Below are positions 62,963 through 64,000 of a stretch of DNA of 64,000 nucleotides, piece by piece (positions within the stretch are counted from its first letter, which is position 1; the number at the start of each line of letters is the position of its first letter). Where the stretch lies: assembly GCA_947497245.1 (NCBI GenBank), contig CANMFO010000002.1:620001-684000 (forward strand). Reading direction: 5' to 3'. A program made the position numbers and the translations under genes. The notes below the pieces were generated by a model. The model did no database searches and was not told the origin of the DNA. It saw only the letters and a list, made by a program, of their open reading frames with translations. Source of the DNA: an uncultured Flavobacteriaceae bacterium. Lineage in GTDB: Bacteria > Bacteroidota > Bacteroidia > Flavobacteriales > Flavobacteriaceae.

Positions 62963-64000
62963 ATGGATGAACGAGTTGAAAAACCAAAAAAGCCGTCTTT
63001 ACCCAAAAAAAAGCATGAAAATAAGGCCAGGGGTCAAAACATTGGCCTTGCGAATGAAGGGTCGGATATCGTTGACAATCGCCCAACAGCAGTGAAAAAT
63101 CGCAAAATCCAGGAACACTCGGCCCAGGATTCACACTCCGAACAGAAGGTTTCGTTCCAAAAAAAGAAAAATAAAACGGGCTTGCCGGATAATCTGAAAG
63201 CGGGTATTGAAAGCTTATCCGGTCATTCAATGGATGACGTAAAAGTACACTACAACTCTGCCAAGCCTGCCCAGATAAATGCCCAAGCCTACGCACGAGG
63301 AACAGATGTTCATTTGGGTCCGGGACAAGAAAAGCATTTGCCCCATGAGGCCTGGCATGTGGTGCAGCAGAAGCAAGGCCGGGTAAAACCCACGAAGCAG
63401 ATGAAAGGAAACATAAATATCAATGATGACCAAGGCTTGGAAAAAGAGGCCGATGAGATGGGGGCAAAGAGTATGCAAAAAGGAACTAAGAATCGCCTTA
63501 CGGATGAAATGACGGTGCCAACTTCCAAGACCGTTCAGCGTCGACTGGCATGGTGGAAGGACGACAAATCTACCGGGAAACCACTACCTATGGAACTTGG
63601 AGGTAAAAATAGGATCACGGAGCTGTCCCTGGTGCATTCTAATGCACCGGACGAACTGCAAGTCGAAATTAGAAAATATGCCAAAGAAATTCAACTACTT
63701 CTGGATTCCCCCGAGGAAACAATTTGGCTAAAGGAAAAGGATATGGAAACCTATGGGACCCTACTAAAGCAGGCCAAGGCACTTCAAAAGGAAGGAACTG
63801 GAGAACAAAAGGGCGCAACAAAGAAGGTAAAGGAAAAAAATGAGGCAAGTCCGCACGATTTTGTCCAGGCAGCGTACATGTCCGGGGACCAATATGGTGT
63901 CGCATCGGCCTTGATACTTGATTCTAAATTAAGTGTTCGAATCGTCTGGGACAAAAAGTTCTATCTGGCACGATATAGATCGCAAGCAGAGGTGGAGGGC
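62963..64000 (+). CDS. DUF4157-domain protein, candidate eCIS effector (cut by window end)
   Basis: At least 346 codons from ATG 62963, open to the right edge. A Lys-rich head (MDERVEKPKKPSLPKKKHEN) is followed by IVDNRPTAVKNRKIQ, the short DNRP...RK motif frequent near the start of Bacteroidota DUF4157 proteins. The DUF4157 metallopeptidase-like domain spans about residues 75-170, with LPHEAWHVVQQKQGRVKPT carrying HEAWH (128-132) and LEKEADEMG supplying a third ligand. DUF4157 occurs in cargo of eCIS and is thought to aid loading or self-cleavage. Residues about 180-346 are unlike a known toxin so far; the functional domain is probably beyond the window. Confidence 0.85.
   Translation, partial: MDERVEKPKKPSLPKKKHENKARGQNIGLANEGSDIVDNRPTAVKNRKIQEHSAQDSHSEQKVSFQKKKNKTGLPDNLKAGIESLSGHSMDDVKVHYNSAKPAQINAQAYARGTDVHLGPGQEKHLPHEAWHVVQQKQGRVKPTKQMKGNININDDQGLEKEADEMGAKSMQKGTKNRLTDEMTVPTSKTVQRRLAWWKDDKSTGKPLPMELGGKNRITELSLVHSNAPDELQVEIRKYAKEIQLLLDSPEETIWLKEKDMETYGTLLKQAKALQKEGTGEQKGATKKVKEKNEASPHDFVQAAYMSGDQYGVASALILDSKLSVRIVWDKKFYLARYRSQAEVEG

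Noticed and set aside
44994-64000. Type VI secretion system
   Set aside because: No TssJLM membrane complex, TssK or ClpV-like gene; DUF4255, DUF5908, LysM adaptor and DUF4157 point to an eCIS.

Overview
The window reads as a chromosomal segment of a marine-type Bacteroidota, most likely Flavobacteriaceae. Supporting signs are lipoprotein leaders with a Cys soon after a hydrophobic stretch, membrane-anchored AraC regulators, a PadR plus MacB/FtsX-type permease pair, a GIN-domain (DUF2807) protein, weak or absent Shine-Dalgarno sequences and a TAnnTTTG-type -7 box. No rRNA, tRNA, CRISPR array or recognisable insertion sequence was seen.

Positions 1-22 kb are a mosaic of short operons with decayed intergenic DNA. 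They comprise an M20 amidohydrolase-like/sialidase-like pair, two membrane AraC regulators, a LuxR regulator, an NmrA-like reductase, two metallo-hydrolases, a zincin lipoprotein, a TIKI/EreA-like lipoprotein, a permease with its PadR repressor and probable operators, an alpha/beta-hydrolase that lacks its serine, and a Nif3-like gene remnant. Diverged repeats link several intergenic regions (4.3 and 15.0 kb; 5.1 and 21.9 kb).

Positions 22.0-25.2 kb hold the most striking structure. A tyrosine recombinase gene is followed 7 bp later by a 2.2-kb segment bounded by perfect 29-bp inverted repeats. The segment contains only a tail-to-tail gene pair: a TIR protein (ThsB-like) and a SIR2-SLOG protein (ThsA-like), the two components of the Thoeris anti-phage system. 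Each gene starts at one repeat. Each repeat contains a recombinase-like core (GATAA, 7 bp, TTATC). The simplest reading is a phase-variable Thoeris cassette in which inversion exchanges which gene lies next to the recombinase side.

Positions 26.0-42.6 kb are one tightly packed operon of five very large genes (651, 1165, 1200, 1919 and 612 codons), with a DUF6603 protein as second gene. No function is known to me. Overlapping ends and the absence of signal peptides suggest a single large intracellular or membrane-associated assembly.

A short GC-rich DinB/metallo-beta-lactamase pair (43.2-44.7 kb) separates it from 45.0-64.0 kb, an extracellular contractile injection system (eCIS) locus. In order this holds a DUF4255 cap/terminator protein, a partner, a sheath with a large helical insertion, two tube proteins, a 51-aa DUF5908 protein, a LysM-like hub adaptor, a VgrG-like spike, gp25, a baseplate J-like giant, a fibre-like protein, an antisense two-component pair, a membrane-anchored GH18 protein, a small membrane protein, a PAAR-like DUF4280 tip, a secreted protein, a methyltransferase and a truncated DUF4157 (HEAWH) protein that is a probable effector. 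The AAA+ ATPase and tape measure expected of an eCIS are not in the window and probably lie to the right.
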